Shown: piece after piece, positions 54,259-62,728 of the stretch
Position numbering within the stretch: position 1 is the first letter of the stretch
How the letters are laid out: each line of letters starts with the position of its first letter
Origin: Microbacterium kyungheense
GTDB lineage: Bacteria; Actinomycetota; Actinomycetes; Actinomycetales; Microbacteriaceae
Length of the DNA: 64,000 nt
NCBI RefSeq assembly: GCF_006783905.1
Contig: NZ_VFPE01000003.1
Coordinates: 227,659 to 291,658, forward strand
Direction of reading: 5' to 3'
The notes under the pieces: generated by a model
The model's input: the letters and a program-made list of their open reading frames with translations, nothing else
Databases searched by the model: none
What the model was told of the DNA's origin: nothing
Position numbers and translations under genes: made by a program

Positions 54259-55305
54259 TCAGGCGCGCCGCGAGCTGTCGCGCACGACCAGCTCGGGTGC
54301 GAAGACGCGCTGCGCGGCGGGCAGCTCCGTCGCGGGGTGCGGCCAGTGCTCGATGGCCTCGAACAGGAGGTCGACGGCGGTCGCGCCGAAATCGTCGTGG
54401 CGCGCCCGCACGCTCGTCAGCGGGATGAGCGAGGCCTCGGCGAACTCGTTGTCGTCGTAGCCGACGAGCGCCACGTCGTGCGGCACCGTGACGCCGCCGC
54501 CGACGAGCGCCTGCAGAAGTCCGAGCGCCAGGACGTCGTTCGCGGCGAACACGCCGTCCGGCCGTTCGTCGGCGGGACGTGCCGCCAGCGCGGCGCCGAC
54601 GGCGCGTCCGGCGGCGATCGAGCGTTCCTGCACCTCGATGACCTCGATCGTCCGCCCGTCCGCGGCCGCATCGAGCGCGGCCCGCGCGCCCGCGAGCCGG
54701 TCGGCCACCTGCTGCACCGGCAGCGGGCCGCCCACGAACGCGAGGCGGCGGCATCCGCTCGTCACGAGGTGGTCCACGGCCTGGCGGCCCCCTGAGACGT
54801 CGTCGATCGAGACCGAGGGCTGACCGGGTTCGCACGCGCGGCGTCCGACGAGCACCGACGGGGTGCCGCGCTCGCGCATGGCGGCCAGGCGGTCCTCGAT
54901 CGGGGCGAACGACGACACCAGCAGGCCGCGCACCTGGCGCTGCTCGAACGCCTCGAGGTACGCGTCCTCGCGGTCGCGGTCGCCGTGCGAGTGGGCGAAG
55001 AACACGGTCATGCCGAGGCGCTCGGCGCGGTACTCCACCTCCTGCGCGATCTCGCTGAAGTGCGGATTGCTCACGTCGGGCGACAGGTAGCCGATGAGGC
55101 TGCTGACCCCGAGCCGCAGCTGGCGCCCGGCGATGCTGGGCACGAACCCGAGCTCGTCGATCGCCTCGGCGATGCGTCGCGCCCGCTCCGCCGACACGCG
55201 ATCGGGGTGGTTCAGGTACGCCGAGACCGTGCCGACGGCGACGCCGGCCCGCGCGGCGACCTGCCGGATCCCCGGACGCTGGCCGCTGCCGCTCTGCCGT
55301 GACAT
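54259..55305 (-). CDS. LacI-family transcriptional regulator
   Basis: A 348-residue LacI repressor. The helix-turn-helix is IRQVAARAGVAVGTVSAYLN (about residues 13-32), with a hinge LGFVPSIAGRQLRLG and effector domain ending in VALVGYDDNEFAEASLIPLTSV. ATG 55305 is one base beyond the upstream SDR stop (TGACATG). As the only regulator in this operon, it probably binds the twin GAAACGTTTC operators at 56169 and 56214 and controls both the glycosidase operon and the divergent rhamnosidase. The inducer is unknown. Confidence 0.9.
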   Translation of the reverse strand: MSRQSGSGQRPGIRQVAARAGVAVGTVSAYLNHPDRVSAERARRIAEAIDELGFVPSIAGRQLRLGVSSLIGYLSPDVSNPHFSEIAQEVEYRAERLGMTVFFAHSHGDRDREDAYLEAFEQRQVRGLLVSSFAPIEDRLAAMRERGTPSVLVGRRACEPGQPSVSIDDVSGGRQAVDHLVTSGCRRLAFVGGPLPVQQVADRLAGARAALDAAADGRTIEVIEVQERSIAAGRAVGAALAARPADERPDGVFAANDVLALGLLQALVGGGVTVPHDVALVGYDDNEFAEASLIPLTSVRARHDDFGATAVDLLFEAIEHWPHPATELPAAQRVFAPELVVRDSSRRA

Positions 55306-55306
55306 G

Positions 55307-56137
55307 TCAGCGCCAGCCGTGCTCGGCCACGAAGCCGAGCTGCTCGCGGATGCGGCGGGTCGACATGAGCGACTCGAACTCGCCGAGGTCGTCGGCCACC
55401 GGGGTGCCGGGGAACCAGCGCGCCGCGAGTTCGCGCGACGGGGCGGCGCAGCCCGAATCGGGCGCGGCGACGTTGAACACCTCGAAACCGGGGCGTGCGT
55501 TCGCCAGGGCCAGCGAGACGGCGAGGGCGCCGTCCCGGGCGTCGACCCAGGAGCCCACGAGGTCACGGCGGTAGTCCGGCTCGGCGGCGCGCTCGAACGT
55601 TGCGTACTCGTCCGGTGCCACGACGTTGGTGAACCGCAGCGCCGTGATCGAGGTCTCCGGCGTCCAGTGCACCAACTGGGCTGCGATCGCCTCTTCGGCG
55701 ACCTTCCCGAGCCCGTACGTGTTGTTGGCGCTCGTGTACGTCTCGTCCACCGGCAGCGACGGCGGCGCGTCGTCGAACGGGAAGCCCATGGCCGTGATGC
55801 TCGAGGCCAGCACGATCGTGCGGATGCCGGCGCGATGCGCGGCGAACAGCGCGTTGAACGAGACTGTGACGTTGTTGTGGAACGTCGCCGCGTCGGGCAC
55901 GAGCCCGTTCACGGGGATCGCGGCGAGATGCACGAGCGCGCCGAGCCCGTCGTGCCGCGCGGTGACGGACAGGAGCGCATCGAGCGTCTGCCCGAAGTCG
56001 GTGAGGTCGACGCGGGTGAAGCCCGGTCCGGGCGTACCGGCGAGATCGAATCCCATCACGTCGTGCCCGTCGGCGCGGAGCCTCTCGACGGTCGCTCGTC
56101 CGAGCTTGCCGCCGCTGCCGGTGACGCCGATCCGCAT
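55307..56137 (-). CDS. NAD-dependent epimerase/dehydratase-family oxidoreductase
   Basis: A 276-residue extended SDR with TGSGGKLG (residues 6-13), LVHLAAIPVNG, and NTYGLGKVAEE as the YxxxK motif. It is similar in style to the SDR at 5596, and such proteins often act as sugar or uronate dehydrogenases. It heads the glycosidase operon, directly behind the twin LacI operators. It may oxidise a sugar released by the downstream enzymes. ATG 56137 follows GGAGG at six bases; a longer frame from 56194 would start inside an operator. Confidence 0.82.
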   Translation of the reverse strand: MRIGVTGSGGKLGRATVERLRADGHDVMGFDLAGTPGPGFTRVDLTDFGQTLDALLSVTARHDGLGALVHLAAIPVNGLVPDAATFHNNVTVSFNALFAAHRAGIRTIVLASSITAMGFPFDDAPPSLPVDETYTSANNTYGLGKVAEEAIAAQLVHWTPETSITALRFTNVVAPDEYATFERAAEPDYRRDLVGSWVDARDGALAVSLALANARPGFEVFNVAAPDSGCAAPSRELAARWFPGTPVADDLGEFESLMSTRRIREQLGFVAEHGWR

Positions 56138-56168
56138 GCCGTGCCTCCCTTGGTCGCGCACCGAACTT

Positions 56169-56223
56169 GAAACGTTTCGTTCCGGATGCCACACTCACTG
56201 TACACGCGAAACCGAAACGTTTC
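56169..56223. promoter_or_regulatory. Twin LacI operators between divergent glycosidase operons
   Basis: GAAACGTTTC occurs perfectly at 56169-56178 and 56214-56223, 45 bp apart. They lie between the SDR/LacI/glycosidase operon (minus) and the rhamnosidase gene (plus). The spacing is compatible with paired binding or two separate promoters. Confidence 0.7.
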
Positions 56224-56302
56224 ATTATCCGGTTCCCCTGTCATCACCTGCGCCGCACGGCCGCAGATCGTGACAGCGGAGCCAACACGAAGAGAGGACC
56301 CG

Positions 56303-58894
56303 ATGTCCGTCACCGTCGACGCACCCCGCATCGAACACCACCGCGAGCCGCTGGGCATCGGCGAGAGCGCTCCGCGCCTGTCGTGGCGCATCTCCGCCGC
56401 CCCCGACGGCTGGCAGCAGACCGCGTACCGCATCGAGCTCGAACAGCGCGGCACGACCTCCACGCACGAGGTCGAGAGCGCGGAGCAGGTGCTGGTCGAC
56501 TGGCCCGGCGAGCCGCTGCACTCCCGGGAACAGGTGACCGTGCGCATCGCGGTGCGCGGCACGGACGGCGCCTGGTCGACGGCATCCCCCGCCACGACGC
56601 TCGAGGCGGGACTGCTCGACCCGGCCGACTGGATCGCACGCCCGGTCGGGGCGTTCCGCAACGAGAACCCGCACTCCGACGAGCGGCGCCCCTCGCTCGT
56701 GCGCCGCGACTTCGAGGTGCGCGATGGACTCGTGCGTGCCCGGCTCTATGCGACCGCCCACGGCGTCTACGAGGCCGAGCTCAACGGGCAGCGCGTCGGC
56801 GACGACACGCTCTCGCCGGGCTGGACCGTGTACGGGCAGCGGCTGCGCTACTACACCTACGACGTCACCGACCTGGTGCAGCCCGGCGCCAATGCGCTCG
56901 GCGCCTGGCTCGGCGACGGGTGGTACCGCGGACGCCTCGGGTGGCGCGGCGGCTTCCGCAACGTCTACGGGTACGACCAGTCCTTCCTCGGCCAGCTGGA
57001 GCTCACCTACGCCGACGGCACGCGCGAGACCGTCGCCACCGACCTGTCGTGGCGGTCGGCGCCGAGCCCGATCCTGCACAGCGGGCTGTACGACGGCGAG
57101 GACTACGACGCACGCGAGGAGCAGCCCGGCTGGTCCACCGCCGCGTTCGACGACGCGCAGTGGGAGGACGTCTCCGAGCGCCACCGCGATCCGGCCACGC
57201 TGGTCGCCCCGACCGCTCCCCCGGTGCGTGCGACGCAGGAGGTGCTGCCGGTCGAGGTGCTCACCGGCCCCAGCGGCTCGCGCATCCTCGACTTCGGGCA
57301 GAACCTCGTGGGCCGCGTGCGGATCCGGATCAGCGGCCCGGCGGGCACGACCGTCACGCTGCGCACCGCCGAGGTCCTGCAAGACGGCGAGATCTACACG
57401 CGGCCGCTGCGCGCAGCGCGCTCGACCGACAACTACACGCTCGCCGGCCGCGACGTCGAGGAGTGGGAGCCGCGGTTCACGTTCCACGGCTTCCGCTATG
57501 CCGAGGTGACGGGCTGGCCGGGCGACCTCGACGCCGACGTCGCCGCCGGGGCCCTCGTCGCCCGGGTCTACCACACCGACCTCGAGCGCACGGGGTGGTT
57601 CGCCTCGTCGGACGCGGCGCTCGACCGCCTGCACGAGAACGTCGTGTGGGGCATGCGCGGCAACTTCGTCGACATCCCCACGGACTGCCCCCAGCGCGAC
57701 GAGCGCATCGGCTGGACGGGCGACATCCAGGTGTTCGGACCGACGGCTTCGACCCTGTTCGACGTGTCGGGCATGCTCTCGGGCTGGCTGCGCGACGTCG
57801 CGATCGAGCAGCTCCCCGACGGCACGGTGCCCTGGTACGTGCCCGTCATCCCCGCCGTCGACAAGTGGACGCCGCTGCGCCCGGGCGCGGCGTGGGGCGA
57901 CGTCGCGACGCTCCTCCCCTGGACCCTGTACGAGCGATTCGGGGATGCCGGGGTGCTGCGCGCCCAGTTCGACAGCGCCCGCCGCTGGGTCGACCTGCTC
58001 GAGCGGCGCTCGGGACCCTCCCGGCTGTGGAACACCGGCTTCCAGCTGGGCGACTGGCTCGACCCCGCCGCACCGCCGGACGACCCGGCCGACGCGCTGA
58101 CCGACCGCTACCTGGTGGCCACCGCGTACTTCGCGAAGTCCGCGCGGACCGTCGCGCGCATGGCCGAGGTCCTCGGCCTCTCGGACGAGCAGGCGCACTA
58201 CGACCGGCTCGCCGACGAGGTGGCGACGGCCTTCGTTGCGGAGTACGTCCACCCCGACGGCACGATGACCAGCGACGCGCAGACCGCCTACGCCCTGGGC
58301 CTGCAGTTCGGCCTCATCACCGATGCCGGAATGAGGGATGCCGCAGCCACCCGTCTCGCGCAGCTCGTGCAGGACGCGGGCAACCGCATCGCGACCGGCT
58401 TCGTGGGCACCCCGCTGGTCTCGGACGCGCTGAGCGACGGCGGGCACGTCGACACCGCGTACGACCTGATCCTCGAGCGCGAGTGCCCGTCCTGGCTGTA
58501 CCAGGTGGAGCAGGGTGCGACGACGGTGTGGGAGCGGTGGGACTCGCTGCTGCCCGACGGCACCGTCAACCCCGGCACCATGACGTCGTTCAACCACTAC
58601 GCACTCGGCGCCGTCGCCGACTGGATGCACCGCGTCATCGCGGGCCTCGCTCCCGACGCCCCCGGCTACCGTCGCATCCGGTTCGCCCCGCGTCCGGGCG
58701 GCGGGCTGACCTCCGCGTCGGCGCGCCAGCTCACGGCGTACGGCGAGGCCGCGATCTCGTGGCGGATCGAGGGCGGGCAGCTGCACGTCGACCTGACCGT
58801 GCCGGTGGGCGCCGAGGCCGTGCTGGACCTGCCCGGGGCGGGCGAAGAGACCCTGGCGCCCGGCATCCACTCCCGCACCGTCTCGATCGGCTGA
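56303..58894 (+). CDS. GH78 alpha-L-rhamnosidase
   Basis: An 863-residue GH78 enzyme, which removes terminal alpha-L-rhamnose from pectin side chains or flavonoid glycosides. Accessory beta domains (WQQTAYRIELEQ, GVYEAELNGQRVGDDTLSPGW, GQNLVGRVRIRI) precede the (alpha/alpha)6 barrel. The barrel carries the signature DIPTDCPQRDERIGWTGD (about residues 458-475) with the general-acid region, AAWGDVATLLPW, and EQGATTVWERWDS. No signal peptide, so a cytoplasmic enzyme acting on imported oligosaccharides. ATG 56303 follows AGAGAGGA. It is divergent from the candidate apiosidase operon under shared operators, which suggests substrates containing rhamnose and apiose. Confidence 0.93.
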   Translation: MSVTVDAPRIEHHREPLGIGESAPRLSWRISAAPDGWQQTAYRIELEQRGTTSTHEVESAEQVLVDWPGEPLHSREQVTVRIAVRGTDGAWSTASPATTLEAGLLDPADWIARPVGAFRNENPHSDERRPSLVRRDFEVRDGLVRARLYATAHGVYEAELNGQRVGDDTLSPGWTVYGQRLRYYTYDVTDLVQPGANALGAWLGDGWYRGRLGWRGGFRNVYGYDQSFLGQLELTYADGTRETVATDLSWRSAPSPILHSGLYDGEDYDAREEQPGWSTAAFDDAQWEDVSERHRDPATLVAPTAPPVRATQEVLPVEVLTGPSGSRILDFGQNLVGRVRIRISGPAGTTVTLRTAEVLQDGEIYTRPLRAARSTDNYTLAGRDVEEWEPRFTFHGFRYAEVTGWPGDLDADVAAGALVARVYHTDLERTGWFASSDAALDRLHENVVWGMRGNFVDIPTDCPQRDERIGWTGDIQVFGPTASTLFDVSGMLSGWLRDVAIEQLPDGTVPWYVPVIPAVDKWTPLRPGAAWGDVATLLPWTLYERFGDAGVLRAQFDSARRWVDLLERRSGPSRLWNTGFQLGDWLDPAAPPDDPADALTDRYLVATAYFAKSARTVARMAEVLGLSDEQAHYDRLADEVATAFVAEYVHPDGTMTSDAQTAYALGLQFGLITDAGMRDAAATRLAQLVQDAGNRIATGFVGTPLVSDALSDGGHVDTAYDLILERECPSWLYQVEQGATTVWERWDSLLPDGTVNPGTMTSFNHYALGAVADWMHRVIAGLAPDAPGYRRIRFAPRPGGGLTSASARQLTAYGEAAISWRIEGGQLHVDLTVPVGAEAVLDLPGAGEETLAPGIHSRTVSIG

Positions 58895-58996
58895 GCCTCG
58901 CGATTCGGGATGCCGGAGCCCGGCATCCCGAAATGCCCGGTCCGTATCGAAAACGGCCGAGGTGCACTGGCGGTGCGCGCCGACAGTGAATATCCT

Positions 58997-59008
58997 TTCG
59001 TTAGCGAA
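58997..59008. promoter_or_regulatory. Putative operator upstream of the SorC regulator
   Basis: TTCG-TTAG-CGAA is a 12-bp dyad in an A/T-richer stretch just before the SorC-type gene. Further CGAA/TTCG half-sites follow to 59036. Autoregulation is likely but not shown. Confidence 0.4.
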
Positions 59009-59048
59009 TCCGAATACACCTCTTCGGATCGCCGCGATCGGAGACACC

Positions 59049-60026
59049 GTGCCACTCACGCCGTACACCCGCCCCGCCGACGGGCAGGTGCGCCTGCTCA
59101 CGAAGGTCGCCCGCATGTACCACGAGCGCGGCGTCCGGCAGGCCGACATCGCGGTCGCGCTCAATATCTCACAGGCCAAGGTCTCGCGTCTGCTCAAGCG
59201 CGCCGAGACGGTGGGGATCGTCCGCACCATCGTGACGGTCGCCCCCGGCGTGTACGCCGCACTCGAAGAGCAGCTCGAAGACAAGTACGGCCTCGCCGAG
59301 GCGGTGGTCGTCGACGTGGATCCGGATGCCGACGAACGCGAGCTCCTCGCCTCACTCGGGGCCGGTGCGGCCGCCTACCTCGAAGCGACGCTCTCGGGCG
59401 GCGACCGGATCGGCGTCTCGTCGTGGAGTCAGACCATCCTCGCGATGGTGGACCGGATGCGGCCCTTCACCGTGCGCGGCGCGACCGAGGTCGTGCAGCT
59501 CCTCGGCGGCATCGGCGCGCCCGAGGCGCAGAGCCACTCCAACCGCATCCTCGGCGAGCTCGCCCGCACGCTCGGAGCCGACCCCGTCTACGTGCAGGCG
59601 CCGGGGGTCGTCGCCGATTCCGCGATCCGCGACAGCCTGCTGTCGGACCCCTCGATGCAGGAGGTCACCCGCCACTGGAACGAGCTCACGATGGCCATCA
59701 TGGGCATCGGCAGCATCGAGCCGTCCGATGTGCTGGCCACCAGCGGCAACGCGTTCACCGACGACGAGCGCGAGTCGCTCCTCGCCCAGGGCGCCGTCGG
59801 CGACATCTGCCACCGCATCTTCCGCGCCGACGGCTCGCTCGTGCGCGGGGCGCTGGACGACCGCATCATCGCCATCACGGTCGAGAACCTGCTGCGCATC
59901 CCCCGTCGCGTCGGCATCGCCGGCGGCGACCGCAAGCTCGAGGCGATCCACGGCGCCCTCGCGGGCGACTGGGTCACGACGCTCGTGACCGACCTGCGCT
60001 CGGCCGAGGCCCTCGCCGAGCGCTGA
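59049..60026 (+). CDS. SorC/DeoR-type sugar-binding transcriptional regulator
   Basis: A 325-residue SorC-family regulator. The N-terminal helix-turn-helix is VARMYHERGVRQADIAVALN to SQAKVSRLLKRAE (about residues 19-50), and the rest is the sugar-phosphate-binding domain (GAAAYLEATLSGGDRIGVSSW, LLGGIGAPEAQSHSNRI, GIAGGDRKLEAIHGAL). GTG 59049 lies five bases after GGAG. It converges on the racemase/ABC operon at 60156-64000, and may control that transporter or the rhamnosidase upstream. The effector is probably a phosphorylated sugar. Confidence 0.88.
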   Translation: MPLTPYTRPADGQVRLLTKVARMYHERGVRQADIAVALNISQAKVSRLLKRAETVGIVRTIVTVAPGVYAALEEQLEDKYGLAEAVVVDVDPDADERELLASLGAGAAAYLEATLSGGDRIGVSSWSQTILAMVDRMRPFTVRGATEVVQLLGGIGAPEAQSHSNRILGELARTLGADPVYVQAPGVVADSAIRDSLLSDPSMQEVTRHWNELTMAIMGIGSIEPSDVLATSGNAFTDDERESLLAQGAVGDICHRIFRADGSLVRGALDDRIIAITVENLLRIPRRVGIAGGDRKLEAIHGALAGDWVTTLVTDLRSAEALAER

Positions 60027-60048
60027 CGAGGAGCCCGGCACGCTCTCC

Positions 60049-60143
60049 GGTCGCTGAGCGAGCGAGGAACGAGCGAGACGAAGCGTGGCGCACGAACGAC
60101 CTCGTGCGCCACGCTTCGTCTCGCTGGCGCTCGCTCAGCGACC
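60049..60143. terminator. Large palindromic repeat, bidirectional terminator
   Basis: The element starts GGTCGCTGAGCG and ends CGCTCAGCGACC. Inside, 60073-60095 pairs perfectly over 23 bp with 60102-60124 around a 6-nt loop. It separates the convergent SorC and racemase genes and is the most complete copy of the palindrome family in the window. Confidence 0.8.
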
Positions 60144-60155
60144 GGGTTCGGGGAG

Positions 60156-60821
60156 TCACCGAGCGGACGCCAGCGACTCCGCCAGGCGCTCGACACCCAG
60201 GCGCGGGCTCGTGAGCACGGGCACGTCGACCGACACGGCGTCGGCGGCGGAGGCCATGGATGCCTGAGCCAGGACGATCACGTCCGCTTCGGCCGCCCCG
60301 CGCTCGATCGCGGCGGCCACGAGGCGGTCGTGCGTGGCGCGGTCGCCACCGGACACCGCGGCGAAGGCGCCCTCGATGACCTCGCTCGTCAGCTCCGGCG
60401 CCATGCCGGCGAGCGCAGCGCGCTCCTGCAGCAGCGCCAGAGTGGGGCGGCACGTCGTCGGCAGGGTCGCGAGCACCCGGATGCGCCGGCCGGCCCGGAC
60501 GGCGGCATCGGCCATCGCCTCGTCCACGCGCAGCACGGGCACTCCCGCCGCCGCGGCGGCCGGGGCGGCGAGCTCGGAGATCGACGAGCACGTGAGCAGG
60601 ACGGCATCCGCTCCCCCTGCCGCAGCCGCGCGCACGAGGTCGTCGATCCGCTCGGGGACGGATGCCGCGCGCTCGGCGTCGCCGAGGTCGGCCACGATGC
60701 GGTCGTCGAGGTAGTTGACCACCGTCGCGCCCGGGATCAGCTCCGTCGCGAGCGCGCCGAAGGGTGCGATGTTGACGGCACCGGTGTGCAGGAACGCGAT
60801 GCGGGGGGCGGCCTGTGTCAT
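60156..60821 (-). CDS. Aspartate/glutamate/hydantoin-racemase-family protein
   Basis: A 221-residue protein of the Asp/Glu/hydantoin racemase superfamily. IAFLHTGAVNIAPFGALATELIPGA opens it and VLLTCSSISELA (about residues 74-85) holds the first catalytic cysteine. The second half has IVLAQASMASA, where many racemases carry a second cysteine, so that residue is missing. A racemase or decarboxylase/isomerase role on a sugar acid or similar compound is possible. It ends the ABC-transporter operon, so its substrate may be the imported solute. Confidence 0.72.
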   Translation of the reverse strand: MTQAAPRIAFLHTGAVNIAPFGALATELIPGATVVNYLDDRIVADLGDAERAASVPERIDDLVRAAAAGGADAVLLTCSSISELAAPAAAAAGVPVLRVDEAMADAAVRAGRRIRVLATLPTTCRPTLALLQERAALAGMAPELTSEVIEGAFAAVSGGDRATHDRLVAAAIERGAAEADVIVLAQASMASAADAVSVDVPVLTSPRLGVERLAESLASAR

Positions 60822-60842
60822 GTGACCCAGCCTTTCAGCTTC

Positions 60843-61754
60843 TCAGCCCTTGAGGGCGCCGCCGGCCATGCCGGCCATGATCTTCTTGTTCAGCGTCAGG
60901 AAGACGATGAGCAGCACGACGATGTTGATGCTCACGGCCGCGAACAGCGGGCCGTACTGCGTCGAGCCGTACTCGTCGCTGAGGCTCAGCAGTCCCACCT
61001 GGATCGTCGCGAGCTCGGGGCGCGTCGTGAACGTCAGCGCGATGAGCAGGTCGTTCCAGACGCTGAAGAACTGCACGAGCCCGACCGTCAGGATCGCGTT
61101 CTTCATCATGGGGACGCCGATAACGAAGAACGACCGCAGCGGCCCCGAGCCGTCGACAGTCGCCGCCTCGAAGATCTCACCGGGCACCGAGCGGAAGTAG
61201 GTCGCCATGAGGAATGTCGTCAGGGGCAGCCCCATCACGGTGTACGTGATGATCAGCGGCAGCAGGGAGTCCGTGATGCCCATGCGGAAGTACACGATGA
61301 ACAGGGGCACGAGGATCATCTGGCCGGGCACCATGATGCCGGCGAGGACGTACAGCAGGACCGCGTTGCGGCCCTTCCAGATCATCACCTCGAGCGCGTA
61401 GCCGGCCGCGACGCCGATGAACACGATCAGCAGCACCGACGGGATCGTCACGATGATGCTGTTGAGGTAGTTCTGCGCCACGTTGCCGTTGGTGAGCGCG
61501 GTGACGTAGTTGTCGAAGTTCCACGTCTCCGGCAGCGACAGCGCGGGGTTCGAGAGGAACTCGGACTGCGTCTTGAACGAGCCGAGGACCATCCACACCT
61601 GCGGGTACAGCACCACCACCATGAGGATCGCCACCACGATCCACACCGGGACGCGGCGCAGCAGGCGCACCGCGGTGCGCTTCGCCTGGCTCGGCGCGGG
61701 CTTGCGCCGGGTGGGGACCGCGACCGTGGCGGGGGCTTCCAGTGTCGTCGTCAT
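60843..61754 (-). CDS. Carbohydrate ABC transporter permease (MalG type)
   Basis: A 303-residue inner-membrane permease with six hydrophobic segments after a basic N-terminal tail. The ATPase-contact EAA loop reads EAATVDGSGPLRSFFVIGVPMMKN (abbreviated: EAATVDGSGPL, about 205-215). VPGQMILVPLFIVYFRMG and FFSVWNDLLIALTF are typical of MalG-type subunits. Start ATG 61754 is one base past the partner permease stop (TGACATG). The cognate ATPase is not in the window and is probably a shared MsiK-type protein. Confidence 0.92.
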   Translation of the reverse strand: MTTTLEAPATVAVPTRRKPAPSQAKRTAVRLLRRVPVWIVVAILMVVVLYPQVWMVLGSFKTQSEFLSNPALSLPETWNFDNYVTALTNGNVAQNYLNSIIVTIPSVLLIVFIGVAAGYALEVMIWKGRNAVLLYVLAGIMVPGQMILVPLFIVYFRMGITDSLLPLIITYTVMGLPLTTFLMATYFRSVPGEIFEAATVDGSGPLRSFFVIGVPMMKNAILTVGLVQFFSVWNDLLIALTFTTRPELATIQVGLLSLSDEYGSTQYGPLFAAVSINIVVLLIVFLTLNKKIMAGMAGGALKG

Positions 61755-61755
61755 G

Positions 61756-62637
61756 TCAGACCTCCGCCTTGCGTCGCGACGACCGGAAGATCGCGAGCGT
61801 GAACACCAGGCACAGCAGCGTCAGCACCAGGGCGATCGTCGAGCCGTAGCCGTACTCCGCGTATTCGAACGCGGTGCGGTACATGTACAGGGTGAGCGGC
61901 GCGGTCGACGTGCCGGGACCGCCGCCGTTGAGTGCCAGCAGGCTGTCGAAGACCTTCAGCGTCGAGTTGAGGCTGAAGATGATCGACGACAGCAGGATGG
62001 GCAGCGACAGCGGCACGATGATGTGGCGCACGAGCTTGAGGCCGTTGGCGCCGTCCAGCCGTGCCGACTCGATGACCTCCTCGGGGATGTCGAGCAGCCC
62101 CGCGTACAGCAGCACGGCGTAGAAGCCCATCGACCCCCACAGCGTCATCACGATCGCGGTGGTCATGGTGCCGGCGGTCGAGGCGAGCACCTCGACGCTC
62201 TCGCCGCCGAAGAAGTTGATGATGTCGTTGACGGGACCCTGGTTCTGGCCGACCGCCACGAAGCTCTTGAAGAGCAGCGCGACCGCCACGGTGGGCAGGA
62301 TCGCGGGGAAGAACACGATGGTGCGCACGAAGGACGACCCCTTGCGCAGCACGAAGACGTACAGCAGCGCGAGGCCGTAGCCGAGCGCGACCTGGCCGAT
62401 CGTGGCCACGACGGCGAAGAAGACGCTCACCCACATCGACTGCAGGGCGGCGCTGTCGGTGAAGAAGGTCGCGAAGTTCTGGAACCCGACCCACTCGAAC
62501 CCGCGGAGGGTGTTGCCCTCGAAGAACGACAGGCCGAACGACCATGCCACCGGCACGATCTTGAGCAGGGTGTACAGCAGGAGCGCAGGCGCCAGCAGGA
62601 TGAAGATCGTCTTGCGATCTCCGAAGATCGAGTTCAT
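61756..62637 (-). CDS. Carbohydrate ABC transporter permease (MalF type)
   Basis: A 293-residue permease with six membrane segments. It starts FILLAPALLLYTLLKIVPVAWS and has the EAA loop ESARLDGANGLKLVRHIIVP (about 211-230), followed by FSLNSTLKVFDSLLALNGGGP, the MalF-type conserved block. It pairs with the MalG-type subunit downstream and the binding protein upstream. A strong hairpin lies between it and the binding-protein gene. The transported sugar is unknown; SorC control would suggest a polyol or pentose-like sugar. Confidence 0.92.
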   Translation of the reverse strand: MNSIFGDRKTIFILLAPALLLYTLLKIVPVAWSFGLSFFEGNTLRGFEWVGFQNFATFFTDSAALQSMWVSVFFAVVATIGQVALGYGLALLYVFVLRKGSSFVRTIVFFPAILPTVAVALLFKSFVAVGQNQGPVNDIINFFGGESVEVLASTAGTMTTAIVMTLWGSMGFYAVLLYAGLLDIPEEVIESARLDGANGLKLVRHIIVPLSLPILLSSIIFSLNSTLKVFDSLLALNGGGPGTSTAPLTLYMYRTAFEYAEYGYGSTIALVLTLLCLVFTLAIFRSSRRKAEV

Positions 62638-62669
62638 CGGGCGGATGCCTCTCCCGGGGATTTCTGGAG

Positions 62670-62724
62670 TGTGCCGGCCTCACCCGAGCCTAGGCCGAAG
62701 CCGTGGCGCGAGGAGGCCGGCACA
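62670..62724 (-). terminator. Intra-operon hairpin after the binding-protein gene
   Basis: TGTGCCGGCCTC (62670-62681) and GAGGCCGGCACA (62713-62724) form a perfect 12-bp stem with a 31-nt loop. It is placed directly after the binding-protein stop, where such hairpins usually raise binding-protein mRNA relative to permease mRNA. Confidence 0.65.
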
Positions 62725-62728
62725 GAGG

